Of a stretch of DNA of 64,000 bases, positions 1 to 7,861 are shown in pieces. Below the pieces are notes generated by a model that was not told the DNA's origin, made no database searches, and saw nothing but the letters and a program-made list of their open reading frames with translations. Position 1 is the first letter of the stretch, and each line of letters opens with the position of its first letter. The stretch spans positions 1-64,000 of IMG/VR virus record IMGVR_UViG_3300020392_000010. One strand, given 5' to 3'. This stretch comes from a virus. Both the position numbers and the translations under genes were made by a program.

Positions 1-1072
1 ATTTAACTGCTGCTGCAATACCTGCTTGATCTTGTTCGTCAGCAGATTGAACTAGAGCAAAGAATTGAGTTAACGTATCAATTACATCATCTTTATCATT
101 ATCTAAATCTAAGACTCTTTCTGTGAATTCTTTCAAAGACTGATGACTTGCTGCTAAAGTACTATGAGCATCGTCTTGAGCTTTTTGCTCCTCTGAAATT
201 TCTGATTTATAAGCCTCAAATGCTTTTGCTTCACTCGCTCTTAAAGCTGCAAGATTACTTCTAAACTCTGTTTCTTCTTTCAAAACGTCTGCTGCTCGAG
301 CTGCTCTATCTTTTTCAACTTTAGCTGCTTCTGCAATTCTAGCTGCTTCAACTTCTTCTGCTCGTTGAACTCTCAATTTTTCAACGTCTGCTGCTGTTGT
401 TGCCGTTTCTTCTGCAAGATTACTTCTATACTCTGTTTCTTCTTTTAAGATTGCTGCTGCAGCTGCTTTTGTTTCTTCTGCAAGATTACTTCTATACTCT
501 GTTTCTTCTTTCAAGATTGCTGCTGCAGCTGATTTTGTTTCTTCTGCAAGATCGCTTCTATACTTTGTTTCTTCATTTAAGATTGCTTCTGCTCGAGCTG
601 CTCTATCTTTTTCAACTTTAGCTGCTTCTGCAATTCTAGCTGCTTCAACTGCTGCTGCAGCCGTTGCTGTTTCTTGTGCATGATCTGCAGTATACTTATT
701 AAAGTCTGCTTGGTTAGCTGCAATAGCTTTAAGAATAGCAGCCTCGGCTGTATTATCTTTTTCTAACTCGTCTGATATTTTTTTCAAAGCATCAAATGCC
801 TCAGCGGGAGTACCTCCAAAGATTACCTCTCTTAATGCTTCGATTTTTTGAGCGATTGAGCCAGGAACATCTTTTGCAGCCAAGAGATTAGTAAGTAAAG
901 ACTGTACGTTATCAAAGCCGTCTACGCCTGATAAGCTTATCTCTGATGATAGGATACCTTTAGTTCCACTGAACTCAGCATCCCAAAACTGTCCATTAGC
1001 AATCTTTCCATCAGATTGTGCGTTAAGGATTATAGGGCTCCCTACCTTATTAAATTCTGGTTTATTTTCCAT
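1..1072 (-). CDS. Ala-rich coiled-coil repeat protein, fibre-like (partial)
   Basis: The frame is open from an ATG at 1072 (MENKPEFNKVGSP) to the window edge, 357 codons, so the C-terminus is missing. After about 110 residues it becomes a highly charged, Ala-rich helical repeat built from units such as AAAILKEETEYRSNLAEETK, with a 22-residue period. Such segments in phage usually form trimeric fibre or whisker shafts. It lies next to two tail-type genes on the same strand, which fits a tail or fibre role, but no receptor-binding domain is visible. Function is inferred from composition and context only. Confidence 0.72.
   Translation of the reverse strand, partial: MENKPEFNKVGSPIILNAQSDGKIANGQFWDAEFSGTKGILSSEISLSGVDGFDNVQSLLTNLLAAKDVPGSIAQKIEALREVIFGGTPAEAFDALKKISDELEKDNTAEAAILKAIAANQADFNKYTADHAQETATAAAAVEAARIAEAAKVEKDRAARAEAILNEETKYRSDLAEETKSAAAAILKEETEYRSNLAEETKAAAAAILKEETEYRSNLAEETATTAADVEKLRVQRAEEVEAARIAEAAKVEKDRAARAADVLKEETEFRSNLAALRASEAKAFEAYKSEISEEQKAQDDAHSTLAASHQSLKEFTERVLDLDNDKDDVIDTLTQFFALVQSADEQDQAGIAAAVK
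413..610. repeat. 66-bp tandem repeat inside the fibre-like gene
   Basis: Three near-identical 66-bp units begin at 413, 479 and 545 and encode 22-residue coiled-coil units. A further segment coding for the Ala-Arg-rich part (about 294-352) is repeated at about 591-650. That offset of about 297 bp is 4.5 unit lengths, so the array appears to have grown by unequal exchange. Confidence 0.8.
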
Positions 1073-1195
1073 TTTTATTTAGTTTATTTTTAATGTACGT
1101 AAACCTAAAAATGCATGCCGTTAAACTTCAAAAATAAATTTGAAAAAAATATGTAATAAAATGTGTGATTAAAAATTAATCCCTAACATAATGTA

Positions 1196-1447
1196 TTATC
1201 TATTAAATAGCAAGTTTTTTAAGTTCTTGATGGAATTTGCGTACTGTAGTGGTTCTGTTGAACCTCCACCCATCAAATACTCATTTACATGCTCATCTAA
1301 ATTAGGGGTCTTATCGAATGAAAAGAAGGATTTTCTACCCTTTTTTTCTGTTGAAAACTTGTGACCTTTTACTATAAGATACGCTGACAAGTATAAATCT
1401 GTTGTAGTATATAAATTTAAATTTTCTTTATTTTCGGTGTTATCCAT
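1196..1447 (-). CDS. DUF5659-like small protein
   Basis: This 83-residue protein contains TTTDLYLSAYLIVKGHKF followed by a KKGRKSFFSFD strand and a helical C-terminus ending NLKNLLF. The pattern resembles the small phage and bacterial family DUF5659, whose function is unknown. It sits alone between the fibre-like gene and the tail proteins. A TATAAATA sequence on the same strand lies 35 nt upstream (1483-1490). Confidence 0.62.
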   Translation of the reverse strand: MDNTENKENLNLYTTTDLYLSAYLIVKGHKFSTEKKGRKSFFSFDKTPNLDEHVNEYLMGGGSTEPLQYANSIKNLKNLLFNR

Positions 1448-1540
1448 TGTATAATTATAATTGTTTTTGCTTTATTCTAGTTTATTTATATGCGCTCTAG
1501 GGGCTGTTTTTTTAAAAAAATGAATAAAAATTAAAATAAA

Positions 1541-2167
1541 TCAAATTGTTGCATGATAGTTAATTATTATGTTATTTTTCTCCAATGGGGGTGAAAAAAA
1601 CTGTAAAATATTATTAATTATTTCGTAATCTCCATCATTTCCGCTATGTAATTTTATACCATCAATAAAAACCGATTCGCTGTTCTGCACAGGTGTTGAA
1701 AATAATGTAAATGACTTATTGACACCATCAATATTTCCAGAAGGTATTTCATTTAATACTTCTGTATATTTGTTAGTAACATAATTACATACAAAATGAA
1801 AACTTTCAAGTATATCGAATTTAAAATAAATCGTATTATCTATTATATCATAATCTTTATCTGTTATTAATTGACCATTCATGTATATAAATTCTGTTCC
1901 TTTAACAGGGGAATTTTCAAGTATAGCTATATTAGTTGTAGTAGAGCGATCTATAGCTGGTTCTTCGTTTAATACATCCTTTGCCATTTTTTTATGAAGG
2001 CCCATTCTACCCTGGTTTGGATTGTGGTCTGATGACTTTCTATCTATAAATGGTTTTTTTAGAGCCCTCCATGTAATGCCATTCCACATATAGGCCCTAG
2101 CAGAATTTCCATCTATTCTTATTATTTCTCCAACAGTAGGATCTTTTGGAAACAAGGTTAAATCCAT
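1541..2167 (-). CDS. Putative tail fibre / baseplate-associated protein
   Basis: This 208-residue protein starts with a short motif (GEIIRIDGNSARAYMWNGITWRA region) typical of phage proteins that describe attachment or fibre modules. It then contains two beta-rich repeats, each with a form like FIYMNGQLITDKDYDI and VFIDGIKLHSGNDGDYEI. Paired modules of this type (residues about 75-135 and 140-208) are common in phage tail fibres and adaptors. It is separated by one base from the next upstream gene on the same strand. The exact role is unknown. Confidence 0.55.
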   Translation of the reverse strand: MDLTLFPKDPTVGEIIRIDGNSARAYMWNGITWRALKKPFIDRKSSDHNPNQGRMGLHKKMAKDVLNEEPAIDRSTTTNIAILENSPVKGTEFIYMNGQLITDKDYDIIDNTIYFKFDILESFHFVCNYVTNKYTEVLNEIPSGNIDGVNKSFTLFSTPVQNSESVFIDGIKLHSGNDGDYEIINNILQFFSPPLEKNNIIINYHATI

Positions 2168-2168
2168 G

Positions 2169-2657
2169 TTATAAATCAGTAGTAGTTATTTTTTTCCAAG
2201 AGGTTCCATTATGAAATACATACTCTCTATCTGTATTGTTATATATTAATTCGCCTTCAATAGGTGCAGCTATACTTAATATCTGTTCTTTAGATAAACT
2301 TTCAAAGGTAGTATCTGCTTCATTAGGATGAAGTGATAACCATACAAAATGATCTTTTTCTATTTTAGTATAGATATATGATATTGCGTTAAATGTGTCA
2401 TACCATATATTACCATGATATAATTTAGCACCATTGCTTTCATTAGGGGCGTCTGCCTGTGCAAAAAATTTAAAATTAGACTCGTCAGGCGCTCCTCCAA
2501 AAGATTCTATAACAGTGATTTGACCCGTTCTATCCATTTTAGATAATTTGTTATCATTGCTAGAATCAAAACCTATTAAAAATCCATTTCTAGGTATTCT
2601 AGAAAACTTAATTTTTGAAAAATCTATTTTTGGATAAAGCCTAGCTATCTCTGCCAT
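2169..2657 (-). CDS. Putative virion/tail protein of unknown function
   Basis: This 162-residue protein contains GNIWYDTFNAISYIYTK and a C-terminal EGELIYNNTDREYVFHNGTSWKK. Phage fibre-associated proteins often carry short repeats of the form 'G-x-x-[WY]-...-Y-[VI]-F-[DH]-G-x-x-W'. The same-strand neighbour (1541-2167) carries a similar MWNGITWRA element, so the two probably act together at the tail tip or fibres. The family is not recognised with certainty. Confidence 0.5.
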   Translation of the reverse strand: MAEIARLYPKIDFSKIKFSRIPRNGFLIGFDSSNDNKLSKMDRTGQITVIESFGGAPDESNFKFFAQADAPNESNGAKLYHGNIWYDTFNAISYIYTKIEKDHFVWLSLHPNEADTTFESLSKEQILSIAAPIEGELIYNNTDREYVFHNGTSWKKITTTDL

Positions 2658-2696
2658 TTTGATTTATTTTTTACTATATTATTTATTAAAAGTCGT

Positions 2697-2704
2697 TATA
2701 AATA
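2697..2704 (+). promoter_or_regulatory. TATAAATA late-type promoter motif
   Basis: The exact octamer TATAAATA lies in the intergenic gap 21 nt before the ATG of the plus-strand hydrolase at 2726. The same sequence is the T4 late-promoter element. The spacing matches that of several other plus-strand genes in this window. Confidence 0.55.
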
Positions 2705-2725
2705 AATTAGAACAATCTATAACAT

Positions 2726-3529
2726 ATGAATAGCTATATACAAAATTATGCAAATTGGAGCAGGGTATTTGAAAATGAAGAAGAATACACCAAATATTAC
2801 ATATCTTCAAAGCCTAAATATGTGTATAGGAGAGCAGGCCTCAAAAAAGACAAGACTCCTAATTGGCAATATCAATTAAAAACCGGCGAAAAATATTGGC
2901 ATACTGTTGAAAACGTAGAATCTTTAAAAGAATTAAATTCTCAGTATAAGAAAAATATAGAAAAAGAAAAGCTAGCAAAGCTACAGGGAAACAAGGACTA
3001 TTGGACTTTAGTAACCATAATGGCATGTGAAAATTATACCACTAAAAATTATAGTGGAGCTAAACAAGCAATGGCCGACGTTGCCCAAGCAATATATAAT
3101 AGATATAATACCCCAGGTAAGCCATATGGAAAAACTTTGCAAAAGGTAATACTTTCACCTGGCCAATATCAACCCGTAAGAGACGGTAAAGCTAAAGGTG
3201 CAAAATGGAGCAGTATTAATAATAAAGAAGAAGCCATTGCTGTATATATGAAAACAAAAGGTAGAAAAAAAGAAGAGGCAACTACTCAAATAGAAGATGC
3301 CATGTTTGCACAAAAATCAAGCAAGCTTCGCAGTAATGCAAAAAAGCATGTAGGAAGTAGAACAGAATTTTTAGCAGCTTCTCCCAAATCTAAAGGAGCA
3401 GTTGGAGTAATTGAAAGAAGCCCAAAAGGATATAATAATTGTTTTTATTGGAGATATGCTGGAAAATTAGAATTTTATAATAAAAAACTAGTAGACGCAA
3501 CTGCTTTACCTGATTCAGTCAGTAATTAG
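2726..3529 (+). CDS. SleB-like cell wall hydrolase with N-terminal capsid-targeting-like tag
   Basis: This 267-residue protein has a Hydrolase_2/SleB-type domain over residues about 90-235. Visible features are a Glu in MACENYT, then a helix QAMADVAQAIYNR and ILSPGQYQPV, the usual SleB order. SleB-family enzymes cleave peptidoglycan glycan strands as lytic transglycosylases. The N-terminus (MNSYIQNYANWSRVFEN) resembles the peptide shared by many plus-strand genes here and ends in VFE, close to the (L/I)xE prohead-protease consensus. It may therefore be packaged or virion-associated rather than the lysis enzyme, since a separate amidase is present at 33333-34169. Confidence 0.72.
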   Translation: MNSYIQNYANWSRVFENEEEYTKYYISSKPKYVYRRAGLKKDKTPNWQYQLKTGEKYWHTVENVESLKELNSQYKKNIEKEKLAKLQGNKDYWTLVTIMACENYTTKNYSGAKQAMADVAQAIYNRYNTPGKPYGKTLQKVILSPGQYQPVRDGKAKGAKWSSINNKEEAIAVYMKTKGRKKEEATTQIEDAMFAQKSSKLRSNAKKHVGSRTEFLAASPKSKGAVGVIERSPKGYNNCFYWRYAGKLEFYNKKLVDATALPDSVSN

Positions 3530-3720
3530 GAATTACTTTTTCTTTCAATTATAGAGTATCTACAATTATTATCCGTGTTTGAATTTAAAGTTTCAACCAT
3601 TAGTTTAACTGTTTTTGCATCATTTAGTTCTAATACTTCGCCTAAACTATTATTCATTAAAACCGACTGATTAGTTTTTAAAAAGGTTTTTTTAATTGTG
3701 TAATATACTTTTGATTTCAT
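3526..3720 (-). CDS. Hypothetical small protein
   Basis: This 64-residue, mostly beta-predicted protein (MKSKVYYTIKKTFLKTNQ) overlaps the end of the convergent hydrolase gene by 4 nt. It begins at the last base of the upstream minus-strand gene's stop codon. The tight packing with 3720-3905 and 3902-4621 suggests one operon. No family is recognised. Confidence 0.55.
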   Translation of the reverse strand: MKSKVYYTIKKTFLKTNQSVLMNNSLGEVLELNDAKTVKLMVETLNSNTDNNCRYSIIERKSNS

Positions 3721-3905
3721 TATTTATGTTTATGGTTTTTAACAATAGATGCATAGTAGTAATCTCCTGTGCTTTTAAATTTATTCCATAGGTATTCTAT
3801 AACCTCATCGCTTTTAAACTTCTCTAACAACATGGATGCACTTCTGTGTTTAGCTAGATCCCAGCTATCTTTGGATTCTATTATATCTATTAAACGTTTT
3901 TTCAT
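3720..3905 (-). CDS. Hypothetical small protein
   Basis: This 61-residue basic helical protein (MKKRLIDIIESKDSWDLAKHR) overlaps the upstream exonuclease gene by 4 nt and the downstream gene by 1 nt, as expected for translationally coupled genes. No motif is recognised. It likely belongs to the same early operon as the PolB-like exonuclease. Confidence 0.55.
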   Translation of the reverse strand: MKKRLIDIIESKDSWDLAKHRSASMLLEKFKSDEVIEYLWNKFKSTGDYYYASIVKNHKHK

Positions 3906-4621
3906 TGCTCTATAATATTATAGTTACCTAATTTTAATACTACATTGGCTGTTGCTATCACATCCTTTTCACAATATTTTACTATATCCTCTAACCTATC
4001 TTCTAACCAATATGCGTCAGATACCATACTACCATCCATATTGTCCTTTGGAGTAGGAACATTTAAGGAAGCAGACATTAGGTCTAGTGAAACCCTAGTT
4101 CCTCCCCATGCTCCGAAATTCCAAACATCTGACGTGTCTATAAATGGCATTTCCCAGGGTTTAAGATTATGTAGGTGTAAAAAACTAGGAATAGATAACC
4201 CATTTATAACAGACCTTTTTAAAATAACGGGTATATCAAAACCCTTTATATTATGACCAACAAATTTAAATCCACTAGCATGGAATTTTTCAAATACTTT
4301 TAGTGTATTATGGAGCACTTCTTTTTCATCATGTCCACTGCACGTATGAACATTGCTAGTTACTTCCCCTGTTGAATCTATTTCAACCCTACCAAATGAA
4401 ACGCAGAGTACTTTATTAAATTCAGGATGAAGAGCACCTTTGTAACTGTATAGTTCACTGTCTGTTTTACCTTCATTATCTTCGTAATTTGACCTAAGCC
4501 ATTCACATCTTTTTGACCAAAGCTTTTTCATTCTATCTGATAATTCACTATGATCTTTAAAAGTTGTTGCCGTTTCAACATCAAAGAAAATCATCTTTGT
4601 AATTTCGTTTTTTGTAAACAT
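3902..4621 (-). CDS. PolB-like 3'-5' exonuclease
   Basis: This 239-residue protein has the three exonuclease motifs of the DEDD superfamily. Motif I is FFDVETAT (D14, E16), motif II is VGHNIKGFDIPVILKR, and motif III is YCEKDVIATANV. It matches the predicted PolB-like exonuclease family (DNA_pol_B_exo2 type) and lacks polymerase domains. It may act in replication or repair beside the split polymerase at 26148-27593, which itself lacks an exonuclease domain. It heads a three-gene minus-strand operon with an AGTATA-type promoter motif 17 nt upstream. Confidence 0.8.
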   Translation of the reverse strand: MFTKNEITKMIFFDVETATTFKDHSELSDRMKKLWSKRCEWLRSNYEDNEGKTDSELYSYKGALHPEFNKVLCVSFGRVEIDSTGEVTSNVHTCSGHDEKEVLHNTLKVFEKFHASGFKFVGHNIKGFDIPVILKRSVINGLSIPSFLHLHNLKPWEMPFIDTSDVWNFGAWGGTRVSLDLMSASLNVPTPKDNMDGSMVSDAYWLEDRLEDIVKYCEKDVIATANVVLKLGNYNIIEQ

Positions 4622-4638
4622 ATTGTTTGATTTTTAAA

Positions 4639-4650
4639 TAATATACTAAT
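4639..4650 (-). promoter_or_regulatory. AGTATA-type minus-strand promoter motif (one mismatch)
   Basis: The minus strand reads ATTAGTATATTA, which differs at one position from ATTAGTATAATA seen before other minus-strand genes. It lies 17 nt before the ATG of the exonuclease gene. Confidence 0.4.
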
Positions 4651-4692
4651 TATTCTTTACATTATTAAACTTATTTTTAATTAATTAGTTTT

Positions 4693-4700
4693 TATAAATA
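4693..4700 (+). promoter_or_regulatory. TATAAATA late-type promoter motif
   Basis: The exact TATAAATA lies 21 nt before the ATG at 4722, the same spacing as at 2697-2704. The gap also holds the divergent minus-strand motif at 4639-4650, so it appears to be a two-way promoter region. Confidence 0.58.
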
Positions 4701-4721
4701 ACTAAAAGATCTAATTTAAAA

Positions 4722-5093
4722 ATGAATAAGCACATATTCTCATACTATGATTTTATTAAAGAAAACAAATCAGGCGGTGATTTTTTAACAATGTTAAATC
4801 AAATAGTAATGGACCAAATAGATAAAGAAGTAGACGCTATTTCCGCAACAAATGTTATTAGAGATTTTATAAGTAGCCATATGGAAAATATCTCAATGAA
4901 AATGACAGATCCAGAATTTGTAAAATCATTCTATGAAACTTTACAACCATGGTATCATGAGTATCGAAAAGATTTAGATAAAAGTGAAATAGACTATTTT
5001 ATAGGAAAAAGAGATATGGATAGTCAATCTGACGAGGATATACCTTTAGACAATACAGATGACGAAATTGATGATTTTGAATTTGAAATATAA
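4722..5093 (+). CDS. Tagged acidic cargo/internal virion protein
   Basis: This 123-residue protein begins MNKHIFSYYDFIKENKSGG. The first 15 residues follow the tag pattern [YF]xx[FY][IL]xE, with a predicted prohead-protease cut after IKE. The remainder is helical and ends in a strongly acidic tail (DEDIPLDNTDDEIDDFEFE). No enzymatic family is recognised. It is followed by another gene whose start is almost identical (MNKHISKYSEF), so the two are probably related late cargo genes. Confidence 0.68.
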   Translation: MNKHIFSYYDFIKENKSGGDFLTMLNQIVMDQIDKEVDAISATNVIRDFISSHMENISMKMTDPEFVKSFYETLQPWYHEYRKDLDKSEIDYFIGKRDMDSQSDEDIPLDNTDDEIDDFEFEI

Positions 5094-5107
5094 AAACTTT
5101 AAATAAA

Positions 5108-5953
5108 ATGAATAAGCACATTAGCAAGTACAGTGAATTTAATACCGACATTAAAGCCATATATGAATCAGCTATAGATAGTTTAGTATATAGAGGATTA
5201 TCTTTAGATTTTATAAACAGTAATAGGTTAAATGAATCTGAAGAATGGTATGAAACAGAGGATGAAGATGAAGAAATTACTTCAGGTGAAAAAGCCGCAT
5301 TAACAAGAGGATTAAGTTTAATGACTAAACCACAAATGGCTGCAATATATTTGCTAGCAAAAGGAAAATGTGAAGACGTTGGGGCAGATTATTTAAAAAT
5401 GATAGACGGAATAGAAGCCTTTGGTTATACAGATGAGCATGATGGATCTTTTAATATAACTACACCTGCTTTAGCAGATGCAATAGGAATGGATTCTGAT
5501 AGAACTTTAAATTACACGCTTAAAAAGTTTCAAAACTTAATCGACGGAATTGGGGAAACTGCCTCTCAATCATTGAGTAATAAATTAATTAAAGCACATG
5601 ACGCTTTATCTCAGGCAGATGATGTAAAAATAGCAAATTTTGCATCAGAAACAATGCAAGATGCAAGTAATACAAAAAATAGAGATGCGGCTGATTCTAG
5701 AAAAGAAATAATGTCTGATAAAGCTTCAAAAAGAAGAGAAGAAAATAAAAAAGAAGATGAAAAAATAGGACTTGCTGTTCATGAAATAGTTAAATCATTC
5801 CAAGCGGCTAAGATAGATAAAAAAATATACAGTAAATTTGTTTTTAAAGAAATGGAAAAAACATACCCTGGATTAACATCTGAAAGAATTAAGAATGCTT
5901 ATTTCAAATGGTTAAAACAGAGAGGAATGAACGCATCTGCTTATCTAGCTTAA
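5108..5953 (+). CDS. Tagged internal virion protein, unknown function
   Basis: This 281-residue protein starts MNKHISKYSEFNTDIKAIYES, sharing MNKHI with its upstream neighbour. Possible protease sites are IYE at about residue 19 and LNE at about 38. The middle is helical (TKPQMAAIYLLAKGKC; GMDSDRTLNYTLKKFQ), followed by a long charged region rich in Lys and Glu (residues about 190-225) and a compact C-terminal helical segment. The 14-nt spacing to the upstream gene suggests co-transcription. The function is unknown. Confidence 0.6.
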   Translation: MNKHISKYSEFNTDIKAIYESAIDSLVYRGLSLDFINSNRLNESEEWYETEDEDEEITSGEKAALTRGLSLMTKPQMAAIYLLAKGKCEDVGADYLKMIDGIEAFGYTDEHDGSFNITTPALADAIGMDSDRTLNYTLKKFQNLIDGIGETASQSLSNKLIKAHDALSQADDVKIANFASETMQDASNTKNRDAADSRKEIMSDKASKRREENKKEDEKIGLAVHEIVKSFQAAKIDKKIYSKFVFKEMEKTYPGLTSERIKNAYFKWLKQRGMNASAYLA

Positions 5954-6379
5954 TTCAAATAAAAATCCTATTGTTGCAAAGTATATTAGAAACATTAAAG
6001 CAAAAGACTTTAAAAATAGTACTAATCTAGTATACATAAAACCTGTACTCTTTGCACTATTATAGCATGATATAAATAGTTCATATCTATCATTTTCATC
6101 TAGTTCATCATCTTTTTCTTCTGTACAAGTCATTTCATCCCCTACGCATTTTTGAACAACCCTAACTTTTAATTCTGTTTTAATAAACAAAAATTGAGTT
6201 ATAATTAAAGTCAATATAGGGAGTATGAAATATGTACTAAATTGGGTTTCTATTATGGTTAATATTGTTAATAAGGCATAGTGATGAAATTCTATGTTTC
6301 TAACATATGGAATTTTTGAAAATTTATCAAATTCATCATTATAATACTTAAAAGTATCTACTATTTTTGAAGTTTTCAT
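5945..6379 (-). CDS. Membrane protein, unknown function
   Basis: This 144-residue protein has a hydrophobic pair at about residues 30-65 (ALLTILTIIETQFSTYFILP; LTLIITQFLFI) and a C-terminal segment LVLFLKSFALMFLIYFATIG. That gives about three membrane spans around an acidic loop (EEKDDELDENDRY). The start overlaps the end of the upstream gene by 32 nt, which suggests coupling. No family is recognised. Host membrane modification or superinfection control is possible but unsupported. Confidence 0.6.
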   Translation of the reverse strand: MKTSKIVDTFKYYNDEFDKFSKIPYVRNIEFHHYALLTILTIIETQFSTYFILPILTLIITQFLFIKTELKVRVVQKCVGDEMTCTEEKDDELDENDRYELFISCYNSAKSTGFMYTRLVLFLKSFALMFLIYFATIGFLFELS

Positions 6380-6632
6380 GACATTTATTTAAATTGTTAA
6401 TATCTAAGTCTCTTAAAACTATTGCTTTTTCAAATTCATCGATCGATGCAAAATAATTTTCTAACATTAATACATCAGATTTTTTTATAGAAGTAGGATC
6501 AAATGGAAAAATTAGCACATTATTAGATTCGTATAATAATTCTTCATAATTAAAATTACCAGTAACTAAATTATACCCTAATTCCATTAAATCATGTTCT
6601 TTAAAAATATACTCATTAAACTCATCGTTCAT
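6348..6632 (-). CDS. Hypothetical protein
   Basis: This 94-residue acidic protein (MNDEFNEYIFKEHDLMELGYN) has no recognised family. It begins 4 nt downstream of a perfect ATTAGTATAATA motif, so if that is the promoter -10 the mRNA may be nearly leaderless or the true start may be internal (M16). It is coupled to the membrane protein 5945-6379. Confidence 0.55.
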   Translation of the reverse strand: MNDEFNEYIFKEHDLMELGYNLVTGNFNYEELLYESNNVLIFPFDPTSIKKSDVLMLENYFASIDEFEKAIVLRDLDINNLNKCHENFKNSRYF

Positions 6633-6636
6633 AGTA

Positions 6637-6648
6637 TATTATACTAAT
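6637..6648 (-). promoter_or_regulatory. ATTAGTATAATA minus-strand promoter motif
   Basis: The minus strand reads ATTAGTATAATA exactly, just upstream of the ATG at 6632. The same dodecamer occurs before the sigma-factor and UvdE genes. The spacing to the ATG is unusually short (4 nt). Confidence 0.45.
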
Positions 6649-6671
6649 TTAAATTTTAAAAGTTTACTTGA

Positions 6672-7160
6672 TTATCCTTCTTTTTCAAAGTGATGTAATA
6701 GATCTTGTTGTGTTAATCTCCATTTTCCATCTGTACCTTTTTCGCAAAATAGAGGCAGTATATAAGACATCCATGTACTATAATATCCTCTACTGGGTCT
6801 TACTCTTCTAGTGTTATCGCTAAACATTCCTCTTTCATAATCATACTGAGGTTCTTCTTCGTGTGGTAAGCTAGATGGCCCTGACTGAACCTGCTCTTCT
6901 CCTCCTAATATGTACATCTGTATATCAGTAAAAGTCATTCCTTCGTCTCCAGACTGCCATATTCTTTTAAGAATATCGTATTGCTTTGTTCCTATTCTAA
7001 GTTTTTTAGGTAACGCTCTCCAACTTCCCATAGGCGTAGCTGGCTCTGAAGTTAATTTAATATGCCTATTACCACTTTTTGTAACAATAGTGTCTTCATA
7101 CTCAGGTAGTAGCCATTTATGAGCCAAGCTTATTAAACTAGATTTTTGCTTATCTTTCAT
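6672..7160 (-). CDS. Hypothetical protein with possible winged-helix region
   Basis: This 162-residue protein contains LRIGTKQYDILKRIWQSGDEGMTFTDIQMYILG, which looks like the first helices of a winged-helix fold. A conserved-looking RPSRGYYSTWMSYILPLFCE segment and GKWRLTQQDLLHHF follow. This arrangement suggests DNA binding, but no catalytic motif is visible. It overlaps the upstream zinc-ribbon gene by 1 nt, in an apparent operon with the sigma factor at 7851-8750. Confidence 0.55.
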   Translation of the reverse strand: MKDKQKSSLISLAHKWLLPEYEDTIVTKSGNRHIKLTSEPATPMGSWRALPKKLRIGTKQYDILKRIWQSGDEGMTFTDIQMYILGGEEQVQSGPSSLPHEEEPQYDYERGMFSDNTRRVRPSRGYYSTWMSYILPLFCEKGTDGKWRLTQQDLLHHFEKEG

Positions 7161-7477
7161 TATTTTTTAATTTTCAATTTTTTACGAATGGCTTTAGATC
7201 TACTTTTTATTTTTTCATACTGCTCTAAAGAACCATTTAATTCTATGTATTTTTCTAAACTAGAAGGGTTAAATACAAAGTCATCTATAGATTTATTTAT
7301 AATAAAATTATCTATGTTATCTAGAATGGTTTTTTCATCTATAGGTAACATTTTATCTTTTAAAAAACTTATTAGCTCAAATCCATTTCTACATTCTTCA
7401 CACCACTTGTGATTTGTGTCGTCTTCTAGACTCAATTTTTTACCGCATAATTTACACTTATTTTTATTATCTTTCAT
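7160..7477 (-). CDS. Small zinc-ribbon protein
   Basis: This 105-residue protein starts with CKLCGKKLSLEDDTNHKWCEEC, two CxxC pairs about 15 residues apart that should bind one zinc. The rest is helical and very basic at the end (KSRSKAIRKKLKIKK), so nucleic-acid contact is plausible. It lies between the nuclease-like gene (7493-7861) and a winged-helix-like gene on the same strand. Exact function is unknown. Confidence 0.62.
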   Translation of the reverse strand: MKDNKNKCKLCGKKLSLEDDTNHKWCEECRNGFELISFLKDKMLPIDEKTILDNIDNFIINKSIDDFVFNPSSLEKYIELNGSLEQYEKIKSRSKAIRKKLKIKK

Positions 7478-7492
7478 TACAATATTATTTAT

Positions 7493-7861
7493 TTAAATAT
7501 CATAATTTAAAAAACGTATGAGATAATCCCGGTCTACTTTTTTTCTTTTTCCGGTTAATATATTTTCAAGATATGCGCTATCATATGGAGGATTTCCTCT
7601 AATTATAAACACGGTTACTTTATGTCCAGCTATCTGCTTAACTAGCTTACATAGTAATTTTAATAAAATAGTTTGACCGTAACCTGTTCTTTCATTTAAG
7701 TGCTTACTTTCTATTATTCTTATGTGTTTCTTATCCCTATCATATGTTATTAGGTCTATATTCATAACTGTCATGTTCTTTTTACAGTTTTCAGCAATAA
7801 ATTTATTTAAAGGTGACCCATAATATTTTTCTTCTGTGCCTCGTATTTCGTTATATAACAT
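7493..7861 (-). CDS. PD-(D/E)XK nuclease-like protein
   Basis: This 122-residue protein has MNIDLITYDRDKKHIRIIESKH, which fits the nuclease core D...(E)xK on adjacent strands, followed by a Gln-containing helix (GYGQTILLKLLCK). This layout matches small PD-(D/E)XK or VRR-NUC-type nucleases. It overlaps the 3' end of the sigma-factor gene by 11 nt, implying co-expression. Substrate is unknown. DNA degradation or recombination are possible roles. Confidence 0.6.
   Translation of the reverse strand: MLYNEIRGTEEKYYGSPLNKFIAENCKKNMTVMNIDLITYDRDKKHIRIIESKHLNERTGYGQTILLKLLCKLVKQIAGHKVTVFIIRGNPPYDSAYLENILTGKRKKVDRDYLIRFLNYDI

Noticed and set aside
397-621. Plus-strand Leu-rich frame opposite the repeat protein
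   Set aside because: It is the reverse of the Ala/Glu-rich repeat region, which has a start and continues to the edge on the minus strand.
1483-1490. Minus TATAAATA before the DUF5659-like gene
   Set aside because: Orientation is right but the 35-nt spacing does not match the 18-22 nt of the other sites, so it is mentioned but not counted.
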